From: Sphingomonas sp. R647 | GTDB lineage: Bacteria; Pseudomonadota; Alphaproteobacteria; Sphingomonadales; Sphingomonadaceae | Direction of reading: 5' to 3' | NCBI RefSeq assembly: GCF_020177055.1 | Contig: NZ_JAIQXT010000001.1 | Span: 186,001 to 250,000 of the forward strand | Length of the DNA stretch: 64,000 nucleotides | Part shown: piece after piece, positions 18,153 through 26,739 of the stretch | How positions within the stretch are numbered: position 1 is the first letter of the stretch | Layout of the letters: each line of letters starts with the position of its first letter | Translations under genes and position numbers: made by a program | The notes under the pieces: model-generated | The model's input: only the letters and a program-made list of their open reading frames with translations | The model's database searches: none | What the model was told of the DNA's origin: nothing

Positions 18153-18290
18153 TCAGTTGTCCGAGAGACCGATGGGCACCTGATAGCCAAAGCCATCGAT
18201 CAGGCCCTCGTTGAGGCCCTGGGTCTCGACGCTGGCGGCGCCCAGGTCGATCAGCTCGACCGCGTCTTCATTGATGCGTTCCATCTTCAT
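18153..18290 (-). CDS. lasso peptide precursor (sphingonodin/syanodin-like, 45 aa)
   Basis: A 45-residue peptide gene directly upstream of the B and C genes. The leader is residues 1-24 and ends in VETQ, with the usual Thr at the penultimate position. The core begins at Gly25. Ring residues GLNEGLID place Asp at core position 8, so an eight-membered Gly1-Asp8 macrolactam is predicted. The tail GFGYQVPIGLSDN has 13 residues, with Phe and Tyr available as plugs. Ring size, core length of 21 and the GLSD ending resemble sphingonodin-type peptides. Two starts are possible: ATG at 18290, or ATG at 18284, which has the better distance (seven bases) from GGAG. Confidence 0.9.
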   Translation of the reverse strand: MKMERINEDAVELIDLGAASVETQGLNEGLIDGFGYQVPIGLSDN

Positions 18291-18367
18291 TCTCCGTGTT
18301 GCGTCGCACGACTCGCGACCACGGAAGACTCGGCCCGATCGCCGCCTATATGAATTTTATAATCGGC

Positions 18368-18961
18368 TTATTTGCGGTTCGTCCGCGCTTCGAGCAGCTT
18401 TGGCGCGGCACGCATGCGCGCGACATGGTAGCGCCGGATCGCGGCGCGCTGGTCAGGCCCGGGCGTGATGGCGGCCGCGATCTCGGCGGCGGGGAGCGGA
18501 AGGGCGATATGCTCGAGGCGGCGAAAGGCGTGAAGCCGGTCGCCGGCGTTGAGGATCGCAGTGCGCAGCTCGCGGTTGGCGGTGGTGTTGGCGAGCAGCT
18601 CAAAGCCCATCGCCGCGGCCTCGGCGTGCGACCGGGTGGCGAGGACCACGGCAAGATCATCGGGATCGGGCAGCGTGCGGGCAGTGCGGATCGCCAGCGT
18701 GACCAGCGCGGCATGCCATTCATAGAGATTGCGCAGCTCTGCCTCGCTGTAGCGGGGAACATGGAAGCCATCGCCCGCGCTCGCTTCGACCAGCTGCTCG
18801 CCGACCAGCCGGTTCAGGGCATCGCGAACCGGGGTCATGCTCACCCCGATCTCGTCGGCGAGGCGAACCGCCTCGAGCCGATGGCCAGGCGCAAGCCGCC
18901 CCTCCCGCAAGATCGTCTTGAGCGCGGCGTAGCTGCGCTCCATCGCCTGGAGCGGGCTCAT
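18368..18961 (-). CDS. GntR-family transcriptional regulator (FadR/FCD-like)
   Basis: A 197-residue regulator. The winged helix-turn-helix covers about residues 10-75 (RSYAALKTILREGRLAPGHRL, EAVRLADEIGVSMTPVRDALNRLVGEQLV), followed by an all-helical FCD-type ligand domain. The start at 18961 overlaps the PhyH stop by ATGA, so the two are translationally coupled; an extension to 19180 is rejected as out-of-family. It is the last gene before the lasso precursor (77 bases on), which makes it a candidate direct controller of the lasso operon and a possible link between acyl-homoserine lactone signalling and peptide production. The effector is unknown. Confidence 0.87.
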   Translation of the reverse strand: MSPLQAMERSYAALKTILREGRLAPGHRLEAVRLADEIGVSMTPVRDALNRLVGEQLVEASAGDGFHVPRYSEAELRNLYEWHAALVTLAIRTARTLPDPDDLAVVLATRSHAEAAAMGFELLANTTANRELRTAILNAGDRLHAFRRLEHIALPLPAAEIAAAITPGPDQRAAIRRYHVARMRAAPKLLEARTNRK

Positions 18962-19839
18962 CCAGTGGCTTGCGCTGCGAGATGTCCGGTAACCGCGATG
19001 GCCTGATCCGGTCGGAGCGCGTCGATTGCGCCAAGATGGGCCGGGACCATGTCCTGGAGCAGGACCGATGGGCAGACGCCTTCGAAGTTGCCGAGATTGG
19101 GCCGGTGCTGTCGATAGCCGACCAGGGCGGCAAGGTCGGCAGGGAAGGTCCGTGCGACGCTCGGTGGGTAGGCGAGCCACTGGTTTTCATAGGGTTTGAG
19201 CCAGCCAAGGCAGTAGCTCAGCACCACTGCCTTGCGCACCGTGTCGGTGCGATTGGCCCCGGCGCCATGGAGGGTCGAGCCGAGGAAGACAATCGCATCG
19301 CCAGGCTCGCATTCAGCGCAGATCGAGGCGTCAGCGATCGTGTCTTCGAGCGCGTTTCGGCGATGGGTGCCAGGATAGATCAGCGTGGCTCCGTTCCGGG
19401 CCGTGAACGGCGTGAGCGGCCACATGATGTTCACCAGATATTCGACCTCGCCCTTGACCCCCTGCCACATGTCCTGGTCGCGATGCGGAAACTGCGCCGG
19501 TGCGCCCGGGTAGAGAGCGATGGCCTGCCCGAGATTGAGCTGGATGTTGTCGCACCAGGGCAGCAGGAAATGCTCGACGATCTCCAGAATGTCAGGCGCG
19601 AGGACGAGCGGGCTGACATGGCCGGACCGGCGCAGCAGGCTCCCGAAACGCTTCGTGCGCGCGCCATAGAAGTCGCCCGTACAAAAGGGCGTCGCCTCGA
19701 ACACAGGCTCGAGGTCCGCCGCGAGGTCGCGCATGCCGCGCTGCGGGGCGAGCCCCCGCAGGATTGTCCAACCCTGTGCGTCCAACTGGTGGCACGCGTC
19801 GATCGCCCGGGATGATCTGCGGTGCGTGAGCCTCGTCAT
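18958..19839 (-). CDS. phytanoyl-CoA dioxygenase (PhyH) family 2-oxoglutarate/Fe(II) oxygenase
   Basis: A 293-residue non-haem iron oxygenase. Iron ligands are visible in the HxD motif of PHRDQDMWQG and the distal His in STLHGAGANRTDTVRKAV, the latter also carrying a 2-oxoglutarate-binding Arg. Length is typical for PhyH proteins. PhyH genes are known beside luxI in several Sphingomonadaceae, where their substrate is unsettled; modification of the acyl-homoserine lactone or of a secondary metabolite has been an obvious suggestion. It overlaps luxI upstream (ATGA) and the GntR gene downstream (ATGA), forming one coupled unit. The start at 19839 is set by that overlap; the frame is open to 19905. 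Confidence 0.88.
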   Translation of the reverse strand: MTRLTHRRSSRAIDACHQLDAQGWTILRGLAPQRGMRDLAADLEPVFEATPFCTGDFYGARTKRFGSLLRRSGHVSPLVLAPDILEIVEHFLLPWCDNIQLNLGQAIALYPGAPAQFPHRDQDMWQGVKGEVEYLVNIMWPLTPFTARNGATLIYPGTHRRNALEDTIADASICAECEPGDAIVFLGSTLHGAGANRTDTVRKAVVLSYCLGWLKPYENQWLAYPPSVARTFPADLAALVGYRQHRPNLGNFEGVCPSVLLQDMVPAHLGAIDALRPDQAIAVTGHLAAQATG

Positions 19840-20477
19840 GGTTGAACTCCAGCGATGCTGAAGTCTGTTGCCGCGTCGATGAGCAGGGGGGCGGCGGGTC
19901 GCCACATGCCGCTGCGCTCGAGGCGCATGGGCGTGTTGGCGTCGATATCGATACGCAGCGCCCCCAGGGTCGTGCCCCGGTCGGGCAGGGGCTGCCCGAG
20001 CCGTGTCGCGTTCCAGCCAAACCGCAGGACTTGTCCAAGCCAGCCCTGCTCGGCCACGCCGGTATAGGTTCGAATGCTGTTAGCAAGCGCATGCTGGGTC
20101 AGCGCGGTGACCAGCTGATCGCGAACGATCCGCCGGCGACTGGCTCCCAGCCTCCGGTCGAGGCAGAAGCGCGTGACTTCGAAGATCTCCGGCCCGCTCG
20201 GGACAGGACCTGCACATAAGGCGGGGAAGAGCGTGTCGAGGATATGCGGCCGCGTCGTTGGCAGCAGCCGCGCGGATCCAAGGTGCCTGTGGTCCGCGTC
20301 GGTCAGGACGAGGTAGCGCGCGTGCGCATCGTCAAACTGATCGACCTCATAATGCTCCTCGAGCACTGGAACATCCCATCCCAGCAGGTCGACAAAGACC
20401 GCCTTCCTCGCCTCGAACATCCGTTGCAGAACCAGCTCAGGGCCTTTCGAGACCCTGGTATCGACCAGCGCGATCAT
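19836..20477 (-). CDS. acyl-homoserine-lactone synthase, LuxI family
   Basis: A 213-residue autoinducer synthase that joins an acyl chain from acyl-ACP to S-adenosylmethionine. Conserved LuxI residues appear in order: Arg and Phe in MFEARKAVFVDLLGWDVP (with the conserved Trp), Asp residues in EVDQFDDAHARYLVL, GSARLLPT, and the EVTRFCL block with its Glu and Arg. The C-terminal region is somewhat longer than in the shortest family members. It follows the LuxR gene by 74 bases and is translationally coupled to PhyH. The ribosome site GGGAGG sits in an inverted repeat (see 20482-20503). Confidence 0.95.
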   Translation of the reverse strand: MIALVDTRVSKGPELVLQRMFEARKAVFVDLLGWDVPVLEEHYEVDQFDDAHARYLVLTDADHRHLGSARLLPTTRPHILDTLFPALCAGPVPSGPEIFEVTRFCLDRRLGASRRRIVRDQLVTALTQHALANSIRTYTGVAEQGWLGQVLRFGWNATRLGQPLPDRGTTLGALRIDIDANTPMRLERSGMWRPAAPLLIDAATDFSIAGVQP

Positions 20478-20481
20478 GGTG

Positions 20482-20503
20482 GCGCCTCCCTCGTGTGAGG
20501 CGC
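20482..20503 (-). promoter_or_regulatory. inverted repeat covering the luxI ribosome binding site
   Basis: Perfect 7-bp arms (GCGCCTC and GAGGCGC, read on the minus strand) flank an eight-base loop ACACGAGG. The second arm and loop end contain the GGGAGG Shine-Dalgarno sequence of luxI, so the structure could mask it in the mRNA. Effect on translation is inferred. Confidence 0.5.
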
Positions 20504-20551
20504 AAGGATCGGCGGATTACCGGTCGAGCGATATACCAACAAATGGGGGGG

Positions 20552-21298
20552 CTAGCGGATGAAGATGTCCGAAAAGCAGATCGATCCGTCAAACAGCGCC
20601 ATGACCGCCAGGTGCGCGCGCTTCTGGACGCCATATCGCTCGCGGGCATGTTTGAGATGCTGGATGACGGTCTCGTGACTGACCCCGAGGATCCGGGCGA
20701 TCTCCCAGTCGGTCTTGCCGCGCGCCGCCCACAGGACACAGTCGCGCTGCCGGTCGGTCAGGGGCGAGGTCGGGGTGGGCGCGCGGCTGGGCAGGGAGAG
20801 ACGCCGTGCGGTCTCGAACGCCAGCCCCCCGACCAGTTGCGCGATCAGGACATGGTGCTCGGGAAAATCATCACCGCTCGCCACAGCGAACGAGCAGGAT
20901 CCATTATACTCGCCCGGCACATGAGCGGGTATCGTGAAGCCCTCGCCGATCCCGAACCTGCGCGCTTCGCTCAGCACCTGCCGGTCCCCTGTCGTCATGC
21001 GGATAAGATTGGGAACCTGCGACCATTGAAATCCAACGCTTGCGACATGGCTTGCGCGGTGAATGGGATCGAACCTGCCAAGGTGTCGCGCATCGAACCA
21101 CGCCTCCCAACAGGCAGGATAATTGTGCAACCGGATCGCCAGATCGGGTGCGGTTGCAAAGTCGACATGATGGGCCACGGCGAAGTAACGAAAGCCCATG
21201 GCCGCGGTATATTCCTCGAGCGCGGAGAAAAGCTCTGGAAGCGCACCTGCCGAACTCAAAACTGTGCTGAAGGCTTCCGCCAGATGTAGCCTTGCCAT
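20552..21298 (-). CDS. LuxR-family quorum-sensing regulator with autoinducer-binding domain
   Basis: A 248-residue regulator. The N-terminal autoinducer-binding domain shows the conserved aromatic and acidic residues in YPACWEAWFDARHLGRFDPI, the Trp in VGFQWSQVP and Gly in GEGFTIPAHVPG. The C-terminal GerE helix-turn-helix is LTDRQRDCVLWAARGKTDWE followed by IARILGVSHETVIQHLKHA. It lies just upstream of luxI on the same strand and should respond to the product of that synthase. Start is uncertain: ATG at 21298 (MARLHLAEAF) is preferred to 21340, because the extra 14 residues are unlike the family; neither has a strong ribosome site. Confidence 0.93.
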   Translation of the reverse strand: MARLHLAEAFSTVLSSAGALPELFSALEEYTAAMGFRYFAVAHHVDFATAPDLAIRLHNYPACWEAWFDARHLGRFDPIHRASHVASVGFQWSQVPNLIRMTTGDRQVLSEARRFGIGEGFTIPAHVPGEYNGSCSFAVASGDDFPEHHVLIAQLVGGLAFETARRLSLPSRAPTPTSPLTDRQRDCVLWAARGKTDWEIARILGVSHETVIQHLKHARERYGVQKRAHLAVMALFDGSICFSDIFIR

Positions 21299-21570
21299 AC
21301 CGCATGACGCCGGTTGCGAGGGTGCCCCAACACACCGCAAACGCGTGGATATGATCAGATCTGCACGCGCTGCTTCTCACGGACGCGATGCGCAAATCGA
21401 GTTCTTCGTCCAACAATTTCAGATTTATGTCAAATTCTACACCGCTCTGCACGGGAATCGGAGGCGGCGGCGCGCTGCGTCCTGCGATCGCGCGCGCTTA
21501 ACGCGCTATGGGCCCGTCGACAACGACAGCCGAGCGCTGCCCACCCTGTGCCGCTCACCATGGCGTCGGG

Positions 21571-22482
21571 TTATGGCTTGATCCTGATCGACACCGGACA
21601 ATGGTCGGACGGGTGCCGGTCTTCAGGCTGATCATATCGATATTCTTCGAACGACCCTGGGAGCATCCGCGTCAACGCCTTCGATCCAAGCACGATATGA
21701 TCGATGAATTCGCGATAGCGCGCCTTGCAGCCGGCGGCTTGTCCCTCCGACGCGATCGACAGATCAGCACCGGCCGGCTCATTGTCGTCGATCTCGGCGT
21801 AGAAGACGTCGCCTCGCGCAGCGATCCGCCGGTTCCAGTCGCCAAGAACAAGAAACGTCTCTCCCGCGGCGGCGCGGCCGTCGATCCAGCGTTCAAGAAC
21901 GGGCAGCTGATCAAACAGCACCGGGCAGTCCGGATCGCTCTGGGAGCGCCCCGAATTGCAGCCGGACTTGAGGTGGACCGCCAGCAGCCGAACGGGCTGG
22001 CGTGACCCGATCGTCACATCGACGCCCCAGCGCAGGTCGGGATTACCGAGCGCAAGAGCGGACAGATCGTCATTGCGGGTCCAGCGAATGCCCTTGCGGA
22101 TCGCAAAGCCGACTGCCTGATGCCCTATCGTCTGGCCAGGCTTTCCATAGCAGACGCCGCCCCGGCGTCCCTTGGGACGCGCCGACATGACGACGTCATA
22201 GCGCGCCGGATCGAAGACCCGTTCGGCGGCAGCCTTGCTCTCGACTTCCTGGAGCGCGATCACATCGGCAGCCAGGGCATCGGCATGGCGCCGCAGGTCT
22301 GCGTAATCGGCATCGGTACGCGGTCGACAGCCTTCGCCGTTGCGCTCTGCGAGATGTTCGACATTCCAGCTGGTGATCTTGAGGGGCGCTGACGCTGGCG
22401 CTGGTTCCGTGGCCTGAGGCACATCGGCGCAACCGCTGACCATGGCCAAAAGAGCAAAAGCGGTGATCGACGTCTTGAGCAT
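21571..22482 (-). CDS. endonuclease/exonuclease/phosphatase family lipoprotein
   Basis: A 303-residue predicted lipoprotein: signal peptide MLKTSITAFALLAMVSGC with lipobox Cys at residue 18. The mature domain is an EEP-fold metal-dependent phosphodiesterase with ITSWNVEHLAE (metal/Asn), ALQEVES (metal Glu), AVHLKSGC, LVLGDWNRRI (Asp-Asn pair) and the final PSDHCPVSI His. Members hydrolyse nucleic acids, phospholipids or inositol phosphates; the substrate here is not evident. Start at 22482 is chosen for the signal peptide; the frame is open to 22515. It shares no operon with the quorum-sensing genes, being separated by about 270 bases. Confidence 0.85.
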   Translation of the reverse strand: MLKTSITAFALLAMVSGCADVPQATEPAPASAPLKITSWNVEHLAERNGEGCRPRTDADYADLRRHADALAADVIALQEVESKAAAERVFDPARYDVVMSARPKGRRGGVCYGKPGQTIGHQAVGFAIRKGIRWTRNDDLSALALGNPDLRWGVDVTIGSRQPVRLLAVHLKSGCNSGRSQSDPDCPVLFDQLPVLERWIDGRAAAGETFLVLGDWNRRIAARGDVFYAEIDDNEPAGADLSIASEGQAAGCKARYREFIDHIVLGSKALTRMLPGSFEEYRYDQPEDRHPSDHCPVSIRIKP

Positions 22483-22604
22483 GGCGCATAGTATCGCTCG
22501 GTGGCCGGACCGCAATCACCTTGATCGAGACTCATGGCTCATCCCGGCCGTGGTCAGCAACATTGTGTGGCGATCGATGCAGGACGTAACCTGCAAGTCG
22601 GACC

Positions 22605-23215
22605 CTATCCTTCAACCGCGAGCAGTTGGCTCGGAAACGCGCAGGCGAGGTGGAGCGCCTCGTCGAGCGGCGCGCGCAGCCAGCGGCCATGGTCTTCGTC
22701 ATGGAGAATGACGGGGACAGCCTTGGGGTGGATGGCCCCGACGATATGGTTGGCGGCAGCTTCAGGCGCATCGCCATAGCCGCAGGTGAGAAATGCGAAA
22801 ATCGGGCCTGTGTCGCTCGGGCGCCAGATCCCGGCAAATGCGGTGACGGGCCGGCTCGGTACATTGAACCAATGGGGTCGCTTCTTGCCTGTTACTGGAT
22901 CAGGCGCGGTGCTCCACTCCTGAAATTGTGAGAAGGGCACAAGGCAGCGCCGCGCAGGATTTTGCAGCGCCGAGCGCCAGAACGGGCTCTCATAGTTGCG
23001 CACATTGACGACCGGCTTTCCGCCGCGTGGATTGGGCCAGCCCCAATTCTGGCGGTCGAGCATCGGGCTGCCTTCATGCTCCCGGATGACCCAACCTTCC
23101 CGGCCGGGAGACACATAGTCTTTTCAAGCTCGACGGCCTCGAATGAGCGGTCATCCGCTCGAAAATGTGCAGCGATCTCGGCGCGGGAGGCTTTCAGACG
23201 ATAGAGGTTGCACAT
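22605..23215 (-). pseudogene. SRAP/YedK-like abasic-site processing protein, frameshifted
   Basis: The gene starts at 23215 with MCNLYRLKASRAEIAAHF, the normal beginning of SRAP (HMCES/YedK) proteins with catalytic Cys2, which links to abasic sites in single-stranded DNA. Homology in that frame ends near 23125 after VELEKT. It resumes in another frame with YVSPGREGWVIREHEG and then runs to the end with the family blocks NPRGGKPVVNVRNYESPFW, RRCLVPFSQFQEW, FAFLTCGYGDAPEAAANHI and HPKAVPVIL. Restoring one base near 23118-23128 would rejoin the frames, so the sequence as given encodes a truncated protein. Either a true inactivating deletion or a sequencing error. Confidence 0.8.
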
Positions 23216-23484
23216 GCGTGACGGCCCTCCCGCTTCGATTGGCCAGAAAAGGCGAGGATGACGCGCCGCGGCCCCTGGTGCAAGATCCGGGACGCTCCCC
23301 CATCGAAGCCTTAGCTCCGTCGGACGAATCCGACGCAACCCTGGCATCCGAAATCGGAACGCTACGCCAGAAATACCTTTGTGCACGCTATGGCAGTTTG
23401 CCATCCGGCTGGCCCTTGTCACCGAACACATCGCTCGCCCAGCTTGCGTCAGAAGCACCAAGATTGACCACATGATACGAGGTG

Positions 23485-23700
23485 ATGGCGATGCAGATCG
23501 AAACCCCGGACCGTATACTCCGACTGAAGACCGTCCTTGAGCGTACCGGCTTAAGCCGCTCGACGATGTACCGCAAAATGCAGGATGGCAGTTTTCCAAA
23601 GAATATTCAGATCAGCACGCGTTGCACGGGCTGGCGCGAGTCTGCAATTGACGCGTGGTTGCAAAGACCGATGTTCTACTCCGACAATTCAGACCAGTAA
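23485..23700 (+). CDS. AlpA-family phage-type transcriptional regulator
   Basis: A 71-residue MerR-like helix-turn-helix protein. The signature is RILRLKTVLERTGLSRSTMY followed by RKMQDGSFPKNIQIS and the WRESAIDAWL helix, as in AlpA/excisionase-like regulators carried by integrated prophages and islands. ATG at 23485 or 23491 can serve; a GAGG lies just upstream. No phage structural genes are next to it, so it looks like a leftover of a mobile element at the left side of the 24-31 kb operon. Confidence 0.85.
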   Translation: MAMQIETPDRILRLKTVLERTGLSRSTMYRKMQDGSFPKNIQISTRCTGWRESAIDAWLQRPMFYSDNSDQ

Positions 23701-24145
23701 CAGCTTTGAGCTGGATACCGCAGGATTGCTGCTCCGTGCGAGACCCGAGCGGGCAATATCAGATCGATCGCTCTGGGCTCTGCTCTCCTCAGCCTCCGCG
23801 CAGGTGGTTGTTGAAAGCGCGTGAAGATGGGGGAGATCATACCCACCAGCAGATCATTCGGGACATGTGCGTCGCAGCGAAAGTCGGTCCGTCGAATAGC
23901 AAGAAAAAGCCCAAAAGGTCCCACTGCAGCCGACCGATAAACCTGGAGATTTGCGGCCCAAGGCATCTCATAGCGGCCTTCTTGGGATAGATCGGCTGGG
24001 TCAGGGCGAATGAAGCAATGAGTGTCGGCGGCGCATTTTGAGGGCGCCGGAGAAGGGCGCAGGCTCACAAAAGTAGACCGGCAAAGAGCGCCCCGGCCGT
24101 TTCGCCGCTTTCCTCAATGCCGATAGCCGCCGCATTTTTGACGAT
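23701..24145. other. intergenic stretch before the MoxR operon
   Basis: About 445 bases of lower GC than the genes around it, without a convincing gene. It should contain the promoter of the MoxR operon, but none was identified. The mixed composition next to an orphan AlpA gene suggests degraded mobile DNA. Confidence 0.4.
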
Positions 24146-25807
24146 GTGGACAGAAATGGCTCGGTAGCACGGAATACGGGGCTGAGCCTTGGCAGGAGTT
24201 TCAAGACTGGATACCACCTCGACGTGGCCCGATTTCCTTTCTTCCAACGTGTTTCCGCTGCTCCAACGGCGCCGAAACCAGCTCCCGTTGCCCGTAACTT
24301 CGATATCGCCGATCTGTACGAAGGTCCGCTTGCCGCTGCCGTGCCGTCGGAGCCGGGCGAGGTCCGGCTCGACGAGAAGCTGCGCCAGGCCTATTTCTGG
24401 ATCGTCAATACCGCGATCATCAGCCCGCATTACGACATCGAGTATCAGAACGGCCCGTCGCCGGAATATCGCGTCGGCGATAGTCGGCAGCTGCTGACCT
24501 TGCCCTCGGCACAGAGCTACTCGAGCTATGTCCTGCTGCCGCTGCTGGCCTTTGCCACGCGCTCGAAATGCCTGTTCATCGGCGGGCCGGGGCGCGGCAA
24601 GACCGCCAGCGCGCTGCTGATGGGCGTGCTCGCCGGCTATCCGGTGCGCGAGGTACGCCGCGCGATGCAGCACGGCCATCCGCAGATGACGATCGCCGAC
24701 CTGCTCGGCAATCCGCTTCCCGCCGACCTCGTCGCCGCGCAAAGCGTGGACGCGATCCGCATCGCCTGGCGCCCGTGGCTCGGCATGCGCGTCAAGATCG
24801 TCGACGAGTATAACCGCATCCCGACCCGTACGCAGAGCGCTCTGCTGACGGTGATGGGGGACAATTATGCCGAAGTGCTCGGCCAGATCTACGAATGCCC
24901 GTCGGCCGCCTGGTACCTGACCGCCAATGACGATGCAGGTGGCGGCACCTATCAGGTGATCGAGGCGCTTCGCGATCGCATCGACGTCGTCGTCCAGGCG
25001 CTGTCGTTCAACCCCCGCTTCCTCGACGATCTGATCGTACGGATCGAGGAGAATGTCCGCCCCGAGGACGTGGTCCCCAGGGAGATCGTGTTCGACGAGG
25101 CCGAGGTCGATCAGCTCGTCGCCGCGGTGCGCGCGGTGCCGCTGCCGTCCGAGATCCGCCGCCGTATCGAGTTCTTCGCCAGCCAGTTCGAGCTGATGGA
25201 GCCGGCCGGCGCGATCTTCGAGCATATGAGCAAGGATACCGCGCGGCTCTCGGGTGTCGACTGGGTCCAGGTCACTGCGGTCGATGGTGGCCGCGACCGG
25301 CTGAAGGACATCGGCGCGCAGACCACCAACGGCCTGTCGGTGCGCAACCTGATGACGCTCATCGGCTTCGCCAAGGCGATGGCGTTCTTCCATGGCGGCG
25401 ACGTGGTGTCGCTCGACGATGTGCGGCAGGTGCTGCCGTTCGTGTTGCGCGACAAGCTGCATCCCGATCCCGACGCGCCGTTCTTCGGGCTTCCCGAGCA
25501 CGCCGCCTATCGGACCGATGCGATCGCCTGGCTCCGCCATTTGTTTGATCTGTCGTGCGAGGAATATGACCGGCTCGATCTCGATCGCGACGATCCCGTG
25601 CGCGCGCTGGCCGACGAGTTCGCCAGCGGGCTCGACGGGCTCGGCGAACGGGAAGTGCGTGCGCGGCTGACGCGGATCGAGCGGCTGGTCGGCGAGCGTG
25701 TGCAGGGCCGCAAGCTCTATGGCCCGCTCCACGACGAACTGCTCCACCTCAAATATCTCCACCAGCGTTACACCAATTACCTGGCCTGGCTCGGCGGCCG
25801 GCAATGA
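24146..25807 (+). CDS. MoxR-family AAA+ ATPase
   Basis: A protein of up to 553 residues. Walker A is GGPGRGKTAS (about residue 150) and Walker B VKIVDEYNRI (about 220); LTANDDAGGGTYQVIEALRDR is sensor 1 and the arginine-finger region typical of MoxR. A helical extension of about 200 residues follows (VRNLMTLIGFAKAMAFFHGG; C-terminal helices). MoxR ATPases act as chaperone-like partners of VWA proteins, often inserting metal or cofactors; a VWA gene follows two genes on. The start is uncertain: GTG 24146 has no good ribosome site and the first 25-30 residues look non-conserved; GTG 24224 is an alternative. Its stop overlaps the next start by four bases. Confidence 0.9.
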   Translation: MDRNGSVARNTGLSLGRSFKTGYHLDVARFPFFQRVSAAPTAPKPAPVARNFDIADLYEGPLAAAVPSEPGEVRLDEKLRQAYFWIVNTAIISPHYDIEYQNGPSPEYRVGDSRQLLTLPSAQSYSSYVLLPLLAFATRSKCLFIGGPGRGKTASALLMGVLAGYPVREVRRAMQHGHPQMTIADLLGNPLPADLVAAQSVDAIRIAWRPWLGMRVKIVDEYNRIPTRTQSALLTVMGDNYAEVLGQIYECPSAAWYLTANDDAGGGTYQVIEALRDRIDVVVQALSFNPRFLDDLIVRIEENVRPEDVVPREIVFDEAEVDQLVAAVRAVPLPSEIRRRIEFFASQFELMEPAGAIFEHMSKDTARLSGVDWVQVTAVDGGRDRLKDIGAQTTNGLSVRNLMTLIGFAKAMAFFHGGDVVSLDDVRQVLPFVLRDKLHPDPDAPFFGLPEHAAYRTDAIAWLRHLFDLSCEEYDRLDLDRDDPVRALADEFASGLDGLGEREVRARLTRIERLVGERVQGRKLYGPLHDELLHLKYLHQRYTNYLAWLGGRQ

Positions 25808-26739
25808 CGCTGTCGGGGGTGCTCGTCCGCGAACTCGCGGCGGCGCGGCCGCGCTTCAACGCCCTTGTGGCGACGGCGCGGCGCGCACGCAGCGGTTTCG
25901 ATACTGCGGCGCTCGCCGATGCGGTTTCTACACGGCTCGATCCGCTGGCGGTGGCGGTGGAGGCAATCGCCCCCGATCGCACCGCATTGGTGGTCGACGC
26001 GGGCTTCGCGCTGTCCGTCACGCTCGTCGATCATGCACTTTCGGGCGAGCGCCGGCTGCTGGTCGACCGGGTCTGGCGTGAGGTAGCGGTGCCGCTCGCG
26101 GCAGTGGTGGCCGAGCGACCCGAACCAGCACTCGCGATGCTCACCAACGCCGCGCTCAAGCTGGCCGCTACCTCGGGCGCGCGCGTTGATGAATGGATGG
26201 CGCTGATGGCGGGGCTCGCGCCGCTGGTCGATGCCGAGACGCTCGCGGGGGCGGGGCAGGTCGTCGCTTGGCGCGCGGGCATGGCGCATTACCGCGACGG
26301 CGCGCTGGCTGCCGCCGATGCGCTGCCTGAAGCGCTCGCGCTCGCCGCGATCGGCGTTGAGGGCAGCTGGGCTCAGGTACGCGCCGCGCTTGCCGCCGAT
26401 CGCTGGTGGACGCCGCAAGGCAGCGTAGCAGGGACGCGGTTTGGCGGCTTCACCGGGTTCGGTGGCCCGTTCGCCACGCCCCCCGAAATTCGCGCTGGGG
26501 CCGAGGGTGTGGTCGTTCGCTCTGGCACGCGCATCGGGCTGCTCGTGGCCGACGCGTGGGGCGCGACGCTGCACCCGGCGGGTGTTGCGGAGTTCGACGC
26601 CGCACGTGCCGCGTCCCGCGCTCCGGCCGTACCGACCGGCCTGCCTGCGGACGACCTGCGTGCGGCGATCACCGCCGACACGATCGTCTTCGCCTCACCG
26701 CGCAGCCATTTTGTCGAGATCCAGCCATGGCGCAGCTGA
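25804..26739 (+). CDS. unrecognised protein encoded between MoxR ATPase and zincin-VWA protein
   Basis: A 311-residue, Ala-rich soluble protein with no motif I recognise and no signal peptide or membrane segment. It appears mostly helical up to about residue 210, followed by a Gly/Phe-rich turn (GTRFGGFTGFGGPFATPPE) and a more beta-like end. It begins by ATGA overlap with the MoxR gene, and the zincin-VWA gene starts 13 bases inside its 3' end, so it is clearly part of the same operon. By position it may be the adaptor or substrate protein of the MoxR-VWA pair; this is inference. Confidence 0.8.
   Translation: MTLSGVLVRELAAARPRFNALVATARRARSGFDTAALADAVSTRLDPLAVAVEAIAPDRTALVVDAGFALSVTLVDHALSGERRLLVDRVWREVAVPLAAVVAERPEPALAMLTNAALKLAATSGARVDEWMALMAGLAPLVDAETLAGAGQVVAWRAGMAHYRDGALAAADALPEALALAAIGVEGSWAQVRAALAADRWWTPQGSVAGTRFGGFTGFGGPFATPPEIRAGAEGVVVRSGTRIGLLVADAWGATLHPAGVAEFDAARAASRAPAVPTGLPADDLRAAITADTIVFASPRSHFVEIQPWRS

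Noticed and set aside
17444-18196. B protein start at 18196
   Set aside because: Would overlap the lasso precursor gene and adds Arg-rich sequence unlike the family; a GTG with a ribosome site lies at 18097.
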